A stretch of DNA of 64,000 nucleotides, from positions 41,561,148 to 41,625,147 of the forward strand of contig NC_134904.1 of NCBI RefSeq assembly GCF_041734735.1. Reading direction: 5' to 3'. The DNA is from Babylonia areolata (Eukaryota; Mollusca; Gastropoda; Neogastropoda; Buccinidae). The first letter of the stretch is position 1. Every line of letters begins with the position of its first letter. Under the pieces are notes generated by a model that saw nothing but the letters and a program-made list of their open reading frames with translations, was not told the DNA's origin and ran no database searches. This document shows, one piece after another, positions 24,413-37,236 of this stretch. A program made the position numbers and the translations under genes.

Positions 24413-24589
24413 TGTATTGTGCGTGCTTCTTCGGAGCTAGCACACACAACTAGCTTAACACATTCGGAAGACCACTAACACGTAGCAAGACTGACTGTCT
24501 TTTTGTTATCATGTGTATTCGCCATCTTTTCTAACCGAACCCGTCCAAACCGAACCGAATCGGAACCAACCAAGTTGGAATACAATACA
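24413..24589 (-). repeat. 5' LTR of the Ty3/Gypsy element
   Basis: 177 bp, same sequence and termini as 19948-20124. The internal region begins at once with the primer-binding motif on the minus strand. Confidence 0.95.
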
Positions 24590-24960
24590 CACCTCATATG
24601 CAAAAGCAGCTGCATTTTCCCATGTGGACTTGCCTGTTCTGTAACCACCTTGATTTGAAGGGAGAATGTGCCTGTGTTCAAGATCCCTTGCAAGTTTCCT
24701 GGCTATCATGCGTTCCATGAGCTTTCCAGCAATGTTTTGCATGGTTAGGATCCGGTAGCCGCTTACCTGATGATGGTCCTTTCCTGGTTTTGGTATGGGT
24801 TTTAAGAAGCTGTGTGTCCAGTCCTCCGGCACTTGTCCATTGTGGAAACTGTTTTGATAAGACAGTTGATACATAGGCTACAGTAGGTAGGTCCGGCCGC
24901 TGTGTAATGCTGCATAGCAATGGCTGACGGATCGTATTTTTATCACTTTTCACTTCGCCC
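24590..24960 (-). mobile_element. I-type LINE, N-terminal RT part (continuation)
   Basis: Minus strand reads 'VPEDWTHSFLKPIPKPGKD', 'RILTMQNIAGKLMERMIARK' and 'LPSNQGGYRTGKSTWENAA', the RT fingers region, ending exactly at the LTR target site. It joins in sense with the part at 18050-19947. The copy is 5'-truncated here; no endonuclease is seen. Confidence 0.85.
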
Positions 24961-25639
24961 TAGCAAGCGCAGTACTGCATACATCGAGCTGAAAAATATA
25001 TCAGAAAATAAAACCACCTTTGTTCGTTTCTCTTAGTGTTTCTTTTATTGTGTGTTAGGCAGTGTGAGTGAAATTGATAGCTCAAAGTGGAGTAACCTTA
25101 GCTCTTCAAAACCCAGCGCGGGAAAGTTTGCCGGCGTCTGCTTCTGGTCTCAGTAAGAGGGTTGGTGACAAAAATAGGTTACGGAGATCGCTCCTTACAC
25201 CCAATCGACTAAAGAGACCTATCAAATAAAAGATCAGGTTATCTACTTTTACTTGGGCTAAGTTTCCAGTTGATTTATTTTAAATGATTTTTTTTTAAAG
25301 CGTGGCTCAAAATTTACCTAATTTTCTTTACGCCCTACTGCACTTCCAGACAAATTAAATCTTCTAGTCAAACCCATTCTTTCTTCTTTAAAATGCTTTA
25401 TAAAATGACCCGAAAGCTTTTAAGGAGCAGCGTCCGTTTAACGAAAAAATGGAGACCTCGTATTTTTCAGTTATACCACTGATCAACTAGATCTATTTTT
25501 AGATCTGAGGTTTCAGTGCCCGGTTTCATGGAAGTCTTGTCGCAAAGCTCAACGTATTTGAGGCTTTGATTCAAATACGAGGTGGGTGTGTGTGTGTGTG
25601 GGGGGGGGGTATAAAAAAAAATGGAAACCAACTTTACAT
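24961..25639. other. No gene seen
   Basis: AT-rich DNA between two LINEs, with a G run at 25598-25608. Nothing recognised. Confidence 0.45.
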
Positions 25640-28600
25640 TACTTATTCTGTGTGTTGTTCGTCCGTCGGAATCGACGAGGACCATCTAGTCATCCTGGGG
25701 GTGGGTGGGATGGGCTCTGTGGGTGCGCAGATGACTGGTCAGGCCAATCCGCGCCCGGAAGGTTCTGACGCAGTGTGGACAGGGGATGGTGGCGGCTGTC
25801 GACTTGCTGGCACTGCTTTTCCTGGCCTGTCTGCGTTGCTTTGCTGCAGCGATTCTGTTGGCCTCACAGGATTTGGTGCCTTTGTGGACAGCTGAACGCC
25901 ACTTTGGTCTGTCCATTGCATTCAGCTCCCATGTGTCGTGGCTGATGTTGAAGGCCTTCAGAGAAGCTTTCAGATTGTCTTTGAAGCGCTTCTTTTGGCC
26001 TCCATGGGAACGCTTGCCATGTTGGAGTTCGCCATACAGCAGTTTCTTGGGGAGCCGGTGGTCTGGCATGCGAACTACATGGCCTGCCCAGCGCAGCTGG
26101 GCCTACATCAAGATGGTGTAGATGCTGGGCAAGTTTGCACAAGTGAGCACCTCTGTGTCAGGGATCTTCTCTTGCGACTTTATGCCGAGAAGTTTTCTGA
26201 GGCTGGTGGTGTGGAAGTGGTTCAGCTTTTTGGCGTGGCGTTTGTAGACCGTCCATGATTCACATCCATAGAGCAGTGTGGTGAGAACTATGGCCTTGTA
26301 TACTTTGAGCTTCGTCTCCAGGGTGATGCCTCTCCTGTTCCAAACGTTCTTATTGAGTCTGCCGAAGGCAGCGCTGGCTTTGACAAGTCTGGCATTCACC
26401 TCATCGTCGATGACAACAGTGCAAGAGAGTGTACTGCCCAGGTATGTGAACTTGTCCACCGCATTCAGTCGTTGCCCGTTGATGAAGATGTTTGGTTCAA
26501 CGTAAGGCTTTCCCGTTGATGAAGATGTTTGGTTCAACGTAAGGCTTTCCTGGAACTGGCTGGTGCATCACCTCAGTCTTCCTTGTGCTGATTGTGAGGC
26601 CAAAGTTGTCACAGGAGGCAGAGAACTTGTCGATGCTGTGTTGCATGTCAGCTTCGGAAGCAGCATTGAGAGCACAGTCATCAGCAAACAGGAAATCGTT
26701 GATGGTGTCTGTCCTCACCTTGGTTTTTGCTTGAATCCTCCTGAGGTTGAAGAGTGAGCCATCTGTGTGGTACCCGATGCCAATGCCTACGTCAGCGTCT
26801 CTGAAGGCATCTGTCAGCATGGCTGAAAACATGAGACTGAACAGGGTTGGGGCAAGAACACACCCTTGCTTGACTCCTTTGGAGACAGGGAATGGTTCTG
26901 AAGTCTCTCTGTTGTCTTGGACTCGGGCCAGCATCCCATCGTGTACTTGCCGTATGATGGTGATGAACTTTCTGGGACATCCGTACTTCGCCATGATTCT
27001 CCAAAGGCCATCTCTGCTAACAGTATTGAAGGCCTTGGTCAGATCGACATAGGTGGAGTAAAGGTTGGCGTTCTGTTCCTGACACTTCTCCTGGAGCTGC
27101 CTGGCAGCAAACACCATGTCGATAGTCCCGCGTTCTTTCCGGAAGCCACACTGGCTCTCTGGTAGGAGACCTTGCTCAAGGTGCGCTATGAGACGGTTGA
27201 GTAGCACTCTGGCCAGAGTCTTGCCTGTGATGGACAGCAGGGATATTCCACGATGGTTGTCACAGGCCTGACGATTTCCTTTGCGCTTGTGCAGGTGTAT
27301 GATGGAAGCGTCTTTCAAGTCCTGTGGAACTGCCTCATGCTGCCAGATGAGCTGGAATATCTGATGAAGCTTCTCAGTCAGCGCCATACCACCTTTGTAG
27401 ACCTCAGCTGGAATGGAGTCTGAGCCAGGGGCCTTGCCATTGGATAGCAGACGGATAGCTTTCTGGGTCTCCTCCAAAGTTGGAATGGCATCCAACGACT
27501 CACTGACTGGCACCTGGGGGAGTCGGTCGATGGCTTCAACATTGATGGTGGAAGGGCGGTTCAGTACGCTGTCAAAGTGTTCAGCCCATCTCAAGGTTCC
27601 CGTCCTTGTCAGTGATCAGGGTAGAACCATCAGCACTGAGGAGTGGAGCAGATCCGGAGGTGGTGGGACCATAGACTTCTTTCAGGCTGTTATAGAAGTT
27701 CTTCGTGTCGTTCCTGTCTGCAAAGCCATGGATCTCATCAGCTTTGTTGCTCAACCAGGAATCCTGCATCTGCCGCAGCTTCAGCTGGATGGTGCTGCGT
27801 GCGCTCTTCAGTATGTCTTTCTTTGACTGTGACTTGGGATCTTCAATGTGGGCTCTGTAGGCTTGGCGTTTGTCTTCCAGCAGCTGCTTGATCTCAGTGC
27901 AGTTCTCATCAAACCAGTCTTTGTGCTTCCTGGCAGAAGGCCCCAGGCACTCCATGGCAGTGTTGTACACCGTTTCATGCAGTGCGCCCCATGCTACCTC
28001 CACATTCTGGTTGTCCAGGACGGTGGACTCAAGGCGTTCCTCCAGGGTGTCAGCAAAGCTCTGCTTGATGTTGCCCAGCTCCAGCTTGTCAACATTCAGG
28101 CGTTTGGGTGCTTTCATGCCCTGAGGCCGTCTCTTGGGCGGGATGTGGAGGTTGAGTTTGGAGACGATAAGGCGGTGGTCTGTCCAGCACTCGGCGCCGC
28201 ACATGGCCCTCGTGACTCATACGTCCTGCCTGTCCCTCTTCCTGACGATGACAAAGTCGATGAGATGCCAATGCCCAGAGCGAGGATGCATCCACGACGT
28301 CCTGTTACGGGTAGGGAGGAAGAAGACGGTGTTTGTGATAAGAAGGTCGTGCTCGGTACATGTCTGGAGAAGTAGTTGACCATTGCTGTTACACTTGCCA
28401 ACCCCATGCTTCCCAATCACGCCTTCCCAGGAGGTGCTGTCACAGCCAACTCTCGCGTTAAAGTCACCAAGAATGATGAGCTTGTCTGCGTTGGGAACAG
28501 TTGTGATGACAGCGTTCAGGTCCTTGTAGAACTTGTCCTTGATCTCATCCGGGTTGGTCATGGTGGGCGCGTAGGCGCTGACAATGGTGGTAAACTTCTT

Positions 28601-29404
28601 CCCGTTGCATAAAGGGAGTTTCATCGTCATCAGGCGATCGTTCACTCCTTTCGGAGGACCAGCCAGCTTGCCAACAACGGTTGTCTTCACTGCAAAGCCA
28701 ACTCCAGTCTCACGTCTCTCTTCAGGTCCGCAACCACTCCAAAAGAAGGTGTAGCCTGCGCCTCACTCACAGAGTTCGCCTTCTTCTGCCAGTCTGGTCT
28801 CACTTAAGGCAGCGATGTCGATGTTGTACCTGGCTAGTTCACTCGCAATGAGTGCTGTGCGTCTCTGTGGTCTGTCTGAGTCGCCTCTGTCCAGAAGCGT
28901 ACGCACGTTCCATGTGGCAATGGTCAATGGGGTGCTCCTTGTTTTCTTCTTTCTTTCCTTTGTGTGTTGACCGCTTGAGTAGGGTCCCCGTCAGCCGCAG
29001 TATGCTGACTAGGGTGGTGTGGAGCAGGCAATGTTTAGGGCACCTTTTCTAGCCCCTTCCTCATGCCATGGAGGTGAGCAGTGCTGTCCTGAAGAGGGCT
29101 GCTCAGTTGGTGAAAAACGACCCTATGGCATGAGCCGCCTGTGTGCAGGCCCGCGGCTACGACTGCCAGTGTACCCACACCTGTGGCTTCGTCGCTCGCC
29201 TGTCGCCACAGGGCTTAGGGAAAATGATGGTATGGGATGAAGGATGACTGATGACTTGCGCGATGACTTTGTTTATAGTGAGGAGGAGTTGCGCACCGTC
29301 GACCTCACTCTCTTGTCCGAGACCGTCTGTATCCAGTGGCAAGACGAGGTCAAGACGACTGGAGATAGAAACGGATGCAGTGGATGTCCAGGATGTCCTA
29401 TGTG
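25640..29404 (-). mobile_element. RTE-like LINE with C-terminal C2H2 motif, part 1
   Basis: On the minus strand, in order from high to low coordinate: an APE-type endonuclease at about 28850-28110 ('KLIILGDFNARVG', 'LIDFVIVRKRDR'); a linker (28204-27581); reverse transcriptase at 27594-26100 ('RLLSNGKAPGSDSIPAEVYK', 'GFRKERGTIDMVFAARQLQ', 'VKQGCVLAPTLFSLMFSAML', 'DFLFADDCAL'); and a C-terminal tail with a C2H2 motif 'CPHCVRTFRARIGLTSHLRT' near 25700. The FADD catalytic box is intact. The frame shifts between blocks, and there is a 35-bp tandem duplication at about 26480-26550, so the copy is not functional as it stands. The 5' end continues beyond a SINE-C insertion. The clade is my best guess; the protein also resembles 'craniofacial development protein 2-like' database annotations, which are usually LINE-derived. 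Confidence 0.85.
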
Positions 29405-30283
29405 ACCAGCCGCCGTGGCGAAGTGGTTAGCGTCGCGGACTGACGGCTGGGAGGACGCGGGTTCGAATCCCAGCGGAGGTGGGTTTTTCGGCCCGTGGCC
29501 GGCTCCTACCCAGAGTTGAGTGTGCTGTGGGCTTAAATGGGGAGACTGGAATCACACAGTCGAGTGTCATCCACTTCAAGGATGCGTCTTTGGGTGTGTT
29601 GCTCTAATTACCTGACCAACACTGCAAGTGTCTGTATCTCTCGGGCCTGGTTAACGCCGGGATATCATTATGACAGGAAGCGTAGAGTACAGCCTTGTCA
29701 CGCAGTCCCAAACCAAAATGGACCTCCATAGCAATATCGTCATCATCATCGTCATCCTCCTCCTCCTTCATCGTCATCAATATAAAAACAAAATAGTCTC
29801 AAAGTCTGTGGCCTTTCATGCCCTGCTCTCATGGTGACCTCAGTTTCGATGCCCCTCCACTTCCGTGCTTGGGGTGAGTCCTGTCAATGTCGTCAGTGTC
29901 GGCAGATTCATGGGGGGCTGTTGTTTGAGGGACGTGGTGGCGGTCTCCACTCTGGGAGAGACGCTCACTCAGTCTGGCTCCGCGACTAATTATTGTCGTT
30001 AGTAGGGGGCTTAGTAGGTGGTGTCCTAAGTACGTTAAAACAGAACAGGCACCACTGAACATCACCGAAGTGACTCAGCAGCAGTGCAGGGTCTCCTCTG
30101 GTGTGTGGCCTCCAGGCGACCTAACATCGATGGTTCCCTGTGGACTGCCGACGCTGGAACTGCGACGGACGAACCCGGGTGTGGCCGTGTACTGGGGAAT
30201 CTAAATGAGCGGCGTGGGAGTAATGCCACTGAAACGGTGCAGATGATGGGGCGGAAAAAAAAAAGAAAAAAAAAAAAAAAAAA
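29405..30283 (+). mobile_element. SINE-C, full-length copy inserted in a LINE
   Basis: About 879 bp from the tRNA-like head (A box 'tggcgaagtggttagcg', B box 'gggttcgaatccc') to an A-rich tail at 30256-30283. It is flanked by a perfect direct repeat 'ggatgtcctatgtg' (29391-29404 and 30284-30297), the target-site duplication expected of LINE-mediated insertion. It aligns with 7255-8118 throughout. Confidence 0.93.
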
Positions 30284-30650
30284 GGATGTCCTATGTGCCT
30301 CATCCTGCCCTCAGCACTCCACAGTGCTCTGCTGCAACCGCTTTCCTCTCCATTGAACCATGAAGGTTTTTTCCGCAGAGTCCGCTGGATCCGGTCTTCA
30401 CATGCTTGGGGTAGACAAGCCCTAACTCATCGAGGGTTTGAGACCCGTCGGCTACCCTCACCTAGTTTAGCCAGCCTGTCAAAGCCGTTGCCCGGGGGTT
30501 GGGCGCTGCCGCATGCTAGCAGCTTCTAGGACCCATAAGTGAGAGCTGGGTGCCGGTGGGGACCAACAGAGGACGAACCACTCCCGGAAGAGCGTGACAA
30601 GCTCCCCCCTCTAGAGGTACTACCCCTCCCGTGCACCCCCTAACCCCCAT
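30284..30650 (-). mobile_element. RTE-like LINE, 5' UTR part (continuation)
   Basis: After the target-site duplication the sequence continues as GC-rich DNA with no long frame ('ggagcttgtcacgctcttcc' on the minus strand), as expected for the 5' leader of the LINE at 25640-29404. The exact 5' end is uncertain. Confidence 0.6.
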
Positions 30651-30699
30651 TATTCTAGTAAGTACTTGAATGGTATATTTCATAATTCTTTTTAATAAC

Positions 30700-31800
30700 A
30701 TCAAGTTTTCTGTTGTGAAACAATTTTCTGGAAGGAAGTGAAATAGATTGCAGCACTCTTGATGACATGGATGTAAATACCTGCTGGTCTCATGTGAGAG
30801 ACCAGGTTCAGTCAGCTACTACGTCTAAAGCCAAAGCAAAATGGATGGACAGGAAAAACTTGAGACAAATAAAGAAAAAGTATAATGCTTTTAAAAGATA
30901 TCTCGAAACTAAATCTGGTATAGACTACCAGAGATACATTACTGAGAGAAATCTCTCGAAGAGAATGATTAAAAAGGCAAAGAAAGGGTATGAGAGAAAA
31001 ATTGCTTACCAAGCAAAGAGTAACCCTAAAAACCTCTGGAAATATGTGCGAGAAAAATTGAGGATAAACACAAGTATCACCGCTTTGAAAAGGGACTTGG
31101 GTGAAATGGCAGTAACTGACTCTGAGAAAGCAGAAACACTAAATGACTTTTTCTCAAGTGTATTTACTCGTGAGAAAATAGACAATCTACCCAACATGAC
31201 CAAATCTCCTAAACAAGAAGGCATAACTCTTTCAGAGATAAGAGTCACCCCAGCAGTGGTGGAGGCTAAGCTTAAAAATCTTGGCCCCTCTAAGGCTCAG
31301 GGACCTGATAGAATTCCAGCCAAAATACTGAAGGAACTCAGTAAGGAACTATCAATTCCTTTCAGCATACTGTTCAACAAATCCTTAGAGACAGGAAGTA
31401 TCCCAGATGACTGGAAAACTGCTGATGTTGTTGCCATATTCAAAAAGGGCTCCAAACAAGACCCAAGTAACTATAGGCCAGTCAGCCTCACCTGTGTTAT
31501 ATGCAAGGTACTAGAGTCAATTGTGAGGGATGTTATTGTGACATATTTTAATGACTTTAAACTTTTTGCGGACTGTCAACATGGCTTTCGAAATTAAAGA
31601 TCCTGCATGACCCAACTGATTCAAGTAATGGACGACTTAACTGCACTTACTGATGACAGAAAATCAATAGATATAGTGTATTTAGACTTCCGTAAAGCTT
31701 TTGACTCAGTACCGCATAAAAGACTACTGATCAAATTGAAAAATTATGGAATTGATGGATCCCTCCTTGACTGGACAAAATTCTTTATTTCGAGGATAAT
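30700..31800 (+). mobile_element. LINE fragment, CR1/L2-like RT
   Basis: Open frame 30767-31597 reads the inter-domain region and RT start: 'KAQGPDRIPAKILKELSKEL', 'PDDWKTADVVAIFKKGSK', 'NYRPVSLTCVICKVLESIV' and 'ADCQHGFRN'. A stop codon then interrupts the frame. RT continues from 31607: 'IDIVYLDFRKAFDSVPHKRL'. The fragment ends before the catalytic F/YADD box, so both ends are truncated. Confidence 0.8.
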
Positions 31801-32435
31801 ATATAAACACTGGTGTGATATTTTACACCCAGTCCCAGCCCTGAACAGGGTCTACACTACACAATACTAAATAAAGATTAAAGCATGGTGTTAACAGAAA
31901 TACATGAGGAAGGGGCAAAATAAAACACACGAAACACACACATGTAAATACTGGCACAAGCATGGTGTTAGTAAAATACATGGGATTGAAAAAAAACAAC
32001 CTTGAGAAGGAAAAAAAAGAAGAAACAAACACACACGACACACATCACACCACAGACCAGAATGGGTGGGGGGTGGGGGGGTGGGGGGCGAAGGGTGAGG
32101 GAGGCTCTCATCTCTGAACTGACTGACAAGTAACAAACAGACCAATGAGCAATTTACATAACACATTGTGGCATAAGATGGGAAAGGTAATGTTTTGAAG
32201 GTGGTTGGGCAATGGCGTTGTCAAATTGTTTCTGGGAGTGAGTTCCATGGGGTGGCGCCTTAGTAAACCAGACTGGATTTGAACAAGTCAGTTCTTGGGA
32301 CTGGGATTGGGATGTGGACTTCTGGGGGAGGGGGCGGGGAGTCCAGAAGAGTGTGAAGAGACATCATAGTGTGGCTTCAGTAGTTAGGTCCATCTAACGA
32401 GTTCATCACTACCTTCTTGTCAGCATGAGAAGTGT
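31801..32435. other. No gene seen; short imperfect duplication
   Basis: Contains two related blocks 'aagcatggtgttaacagaaa' (31882) and 'aagcatggtgttagtaaaat' (31959) and a G-rich stretch at 32062-32095. No exon-like frame. Confidence 0.45.
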
Positions 32436-33420
32436 GGATTATTGCGGTGTTGTTGTCTCGTTCGCCATTTATCAGATGGATTCACCCGTCTCCTCGACGA
32501 AGGCGGCAGTACGTCGCAGGTCCTCCAGTCCTCCATAGAGCTTCCGAGCCGCTGGGATTGGGTCAGGCCAGGTTTTCTTTCGGAGCGCTTGGTGGAGCGG
32601 GCAGGACTGCAGCAAATGTTCTGTTGTCTGGCTGACTGTTCTGCAAGGGTACTGCTTTGTGTCGCCGATCCAGTGTTTCGTGTATAGGTGGTGTTTCAGG
32701 CGGTTGTGGCCTGCCAATCCTGAGCCTGAAAATGGCTACCTGCTCTCGACGAGTCAGCAGGTAGTACGGGTCTGCTCTGTTATGGCGTGGATGCTGCTGC
32801 TTCCACTTCAGTGTTCTGCAGCTTGGCCTTAATGATGGTCCTGGATTCAGAGTAGCTGGTAGACCTGTCCGTCTGTTCTTTCGTAGTGCCTTCCTTTGCC
32901 AGGGAGTCAGCAGTCTCGTTGCCAAGCACGTTGCAGTGGGAGGGAATCCACTACAGGGTGACTGTGTGACTTGTGCAGAGGGAGGCGAGAGAGGAGGACA
33001 GATCGTTGAGTTCTGGATCTCTGTTGGACAAAGGGGCCTGCAAGATGGACAGGGCGTCGGTCAGGAAGGCAACGTTGTGGCTGGCGTAGGGGCTGACCTC
33101 GATGTAGGCTTCTGCTGTTTTCAAGGCTTCTGCTTCGGCTCTGTAAATGGTGGAATACAGGCCAGTAGCGAGGCAGATCTCCGAGTTTTCTTCTCTGCCT
33201 CCTGGATACTGAACATAGACTCCTTCCACTCTGTTCCGAATGACATCTGCCGCAGAGCCGTCAGCGTAGACATGAGCTGAGTCCAGAACTCTTTAGGGAA
33301 CTGGGTGTGGAGGTGTTCACGGGTGAGGGACTTTCTTTCAGGGCCGCTTTGGGGCCAGCACCAGGGATGCTGCACTGGATGAGGGGAGGGATTCCTTCGC
33401 TACAGGCCGGGACGGCAAGA
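32436..33420 (-). mobile_element. LINE fragment: RNase H and C-terminal zinc motif
   Basis: Minus strand frames read an RNase H portion ('YRAEAEALKTAEAYI', 'VAFLTDALSIL', then the 'PSHCNVLGNETADSLAKEG' type end in the next frame). A C-terminal block follows with 'GHNRLKHHLYTKH', 'YPCRTVSQTTEHLLQSCPLH' and 'LRKKTWPDP', typical of the C-terminus of RNase H-bearing snail LINEs. Reading frames shift between blocks. RT is missing. It ends beside a (ga)n run. Confidence 0.75.
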
Positions 33421-33422
33421 CC

Positions 33423-33471
<49 letters not shown>

Positions 33472-33948
33472 TGCTGACATTTCGAAGTTGAAACCAGGTT
33501 CGAATTTGTCAATGGCAGAACGGCAGCCAGAAAAGAGAGTGGCACACAGACAGAATCAGACAGTAAGAAACACTGACATAAGAAAACACACAAAACAGAG
33601 ACAGTCAGGCAGATTGACAGACAGACAGACAGCGGGTTGTGAGATGGACACGACGGCAAAAGCCTTTCCCCTCCTCTCCCAAAGCGCCCTGTCAAACTTG
33701 GGTAACAAGACCTGCCTTGCACGCCAGCCCTGTCGGCCTCCCAGCCATTGGAAGCGCCTTCAAAGTCCACGCCGACTGTGGGCTGACTGTCACAAGTGTC
33801 AAACACTGGACAAGGGACTCAACTCTCACTTCCTCGGTTTGCTGTCTGACTTGAGAATCACGTCCCATTCACCTTTCTCTCCTCTTCTCTCTTTTTTCTC
33901 TGTCTCTGTCTCTCTCTGATTCTCTCTGTCTCTCTGTCGCTGTCTCTC

Positions 33949-33999
<51 letters not shown>

Positions 34000-34054
34000 A
34001 TCGTTGTCTTTCTTTCTCTTTATGTTACAAACAGTTGGCTGAACTGATGGTCTG

Positions 34055-34108
<54 letters not shown>

Positions 34109-34265
34109 GCACACTACATTGACACGCACACACACGCGCCCGCATTCACGCACCCCAGACACCCCCTCCCCCTGCCCCCCGCTCCTCCCCACACGCAGAG
34201 CACAACACAACAGGTACATACACACACACGCGCACACACACACCGTGACATACACACACACCAAC

Positions 34266-34345
<80 letters not shown>
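33421..34345. repeat. Microsatellite cluster: GA, GT, CA runs
   Basis: (ga)n at 33425-33469, (tg)n at 33953-33996, (ca)n at 34058-34103 and 34270-34342. Between them the DNA looks single copy; no exon was identified. Confidence 0.9.
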
Positions 34346-34862
34346 CCCCCTGTCCCCACCTCTTGGTAGTCCCCCCAGTCCCAATTTTCCTCCCTCCCTT
34401 CCTGTTCCTTGGAAGCAAGCAAGAGCCAATAAAAACGGCGAGTCGTGGAGTGTTAGGGCGACATAAAGCGGACTGAACATCCCTGCGAAGTAGTGTGGAC
34501 AAACGTGTGTTGGGAAGAAATCCACAACACTTCCTTCTTCTATTCAGCGTTTTGAAAAAAAGAGTAGCGTTTCTCTTGTTTTGGCCAGCGTTTGCCATTA
34601 ACTTGCCTTTCCTTTTCCTGAAAGCGAAAGCTATATCCCCAAAGTCGTTGCTTCTACTGAAGAGCAAAGCTTTAATTCCTTGCGGACTTCGATGTTATCT
34701 GTTTGAAAAGAAATCAAAAAGAAGTGTTCACCGGAGATTTTTTTAAATCGCAAGACAGAAGAAGAAGAAGAAAGAGAAGAAGAAGAAAGACCGAGAAGCG
34801 GCTGCCTCACAGGGTTATCAATTTCCTGTCCGTGAGTGACAGAAGTAAGAGAGGAAACGTAT
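34346..34862 (+). promoter_or_regulatory. Putative promoter and 5' UTR of the BRICHOS-like gene
   Basis: The stretch upstream of the signal-peptide exon. A 'ccaataaaaacggcg' block lies at 34426-34440 and could be a CCAAT/TATA-like element. A purine-rich stretch (34750-34800) precedes the ATG by about 60 bp. The start site is not determined. Confidence 0.3.
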
Positions 34863-36731
34863 ATGAAAATGGTTGCTGTTTTCTGGATGGCTGCAGTGTT
34901 TGCTTTCGTGGTAAGCTGCCTGGAATCCAGTGCAGCACAAACGGTAAGTGTCACTTGTTGTTGGTGTTGTTTTTGTTTCGTTGCCCCAGACTTTGGGGAT
35001 ATCATGTATTCTGTATTCCGATGACTGATGAGGAATGGTGATGGTGTGATGACGATGTTGCTATGGCCGGGTCCACTAAGGTTTGGGACCACTTGACAAG
35101 GCTATACTCTCATAATTTATCTCGGCATCAACCACTTAGGCTGAGAGATACAGACATCTGCATTGTTGGTCAGGGGAAAAAAAAGAAGAAGAAAGCAACA
35201 CTCCAAAAGACGAATCTGTGAAGTGGATGACCCCTGACTGTGTCAGTGATGATGATGATGACAATGACGACGACGACAATGAATTTTGGTTACTACATGT
35301 CGGGCTCCCTGACTGCACTGCAGAACGCCCAGCCCGGCAAGCCGCCGGCCCTGTCCCCAAGACGCCACTTCTCTTGGCAGCGCCTGGTCCACGATGAGCC
35401 CGTGCAGGAGAAGGCCTTCGCTGTGGACAACCCCGACGTGCAGGTGGTGGCTCTCATCTCCAGGGACCCCCAGCTCGGAGAGGCCCAGTTCTTCGGCTCT
35501 GTCAGCATGTATGATTTCTCCACACCCAAGCCGGTCAGTTGGTTTCTGTTGTTGTTGTTGTTATGATTATGATGACGGTTATTATTGCTGTTGTTGTTGT
35601 TGTTATGATTATGATGACGGTTATTATTGCTGTTGTTGTTGTTGTTATGATTATGATGACGGTTATTATTGCTGTTGTTGTTGTTGTTATGATTATGATG
35701 ACTGATGATGGTTATTATTGCTGTTGTTGTTGTTGTTATGATTATGATGACTGATGATGGTTATTATTGCTGTTGTTGTTGTTGTTATGATTATGATGAC
35801 TGATGATGGTTATTATTGCTGTTGTTGTTGTTGTTATGATTATGATGACTGATGATGGTTATTATTGCTGTTGTTGTTGTTGTTATGATTATGATGACGG
35901 TTATTATTGCTGCTGTTGTTGTTGTTATGATTATGATGACTGATGATGGTTATTATTGCTGTTGTTGTTGTTGTTGTTATGATTATGATGACGGTTATTA
36001 TTGCTGTTGTTGTTGTTGTTATGATTATGATGACTGATGATGGTTATTATTGCTGTTGTTGTTGTTGTTATGATTATGATGACTGATGATGGTTATCATT
36101 GCTGTTGTTGTTGTTGTTATGATTATGATGACTGATGATGGTTATTATTGCTGTTGTTGTTGTTGTTGTTATGATTATGATGACTGATGATGGTTATTAT
36201 TGCTGTTGTTGTTGTTATGATTATGATGATTGATGATGGTTATTATTGCTGTTGTTGTTGTTGTTATGATTATGATGACTGATGATGGTTATTATTGCTG
36301 TTGTTGTTGTTGTTATGATTATGATGACGGTTATTATTGCTGCTGTTGTTGTTATGATTATGATGGTTATTATTGCTGTTGTTGTTGTTGTTATGATTAT
36401 GATGACTGATGATGGTTATTATTGCTGTTGTTGTTGTTGTTGTTATGATTATGATGACGGTTATTATTGCTGTTGTTGTTGTTATGGTTATGATGACTGA
36501 TGATGGTTATTATTGCTGTTGTTGTTGTTGTTACTGTTATTATTATTATTATCAATGTATTGATTTATTTATTTTCATCATTATCATTATGTAATTTGTT
36601 TATGTAATTTGTTTATATAATTCTTTATTATTATTGTTATTATTATTATTATTATTATTTGGGTAGTATGTCCTGTATTGTTGCTCTTGTTATTTCCTCA
36701 TGTTATTCGTCTTGTTTGCGTTCTTCTTCTT

Positions 36732-36794
<63 letters not shown>

Positions 36795-36950
36795 GCTGTT
36801 CTTCCACTTCTTTGGTTGAGATGCGCCTTCAGCGCCCTGAACACTCACATCCGTGTTTTGTGTTGTTTGTGTCACGACGATGATGGTGATGATGTTTGGA
36901 TGATTGTCACCATGATATAATGATTATACTACTACTACTACTACACATTG

Positions 36951-37017
<67 letters not shown>

Positions 37018-37167
37018 GCTGTAACGGACGGAGGATGTGTAACGTGCGCAGGTAGCAGTGATCAAGCCTCACTTTCAAGGCCAGCCGTGTTTTCTGTTGC
37101 CTCCGCCAGAGGGAGATTTCAACTCCACCTTGGCTCTGCTGGACGAGAGAAATGTGAGCTGTTCTTC

Positions 37168-37236
<69 letters not shown>

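Larger units (their letters stand above)
19948..24589 (-). mobile_element. Ty3/Gypsy LTR retrotransposon, near-whole, very young
   Basis: It lies between two 177-bp direct LTRs, with a 5-bp target duplication 'cacct' (19943-19947 and 24590-24594). On the minus strand the order is 5' LTR, primer-binding region 'TGGTGTCAGAAG' directly after the LTR, gag with a CCHC zinc knuckle, aspartic protease (DTGA), reverse transcriptase, RNase H and integrase, then an A/G-rich polypurine tract before the 3' LTR. The coding part spans roughly 20428-24394. The domain order (integrase last) marks Ty3/Gypsy. The coding part looks nearly whole, with about one break. The two LTRs look identical by eye, so insertion is recent. 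It sits inside the I-type LINE. Confidence 0.93.

Noticed and set aside
33954-34466. 170-codon Thr/His-rich frame
   Set aside because: Runs through CA and TG microsatellites; no gene evidence.
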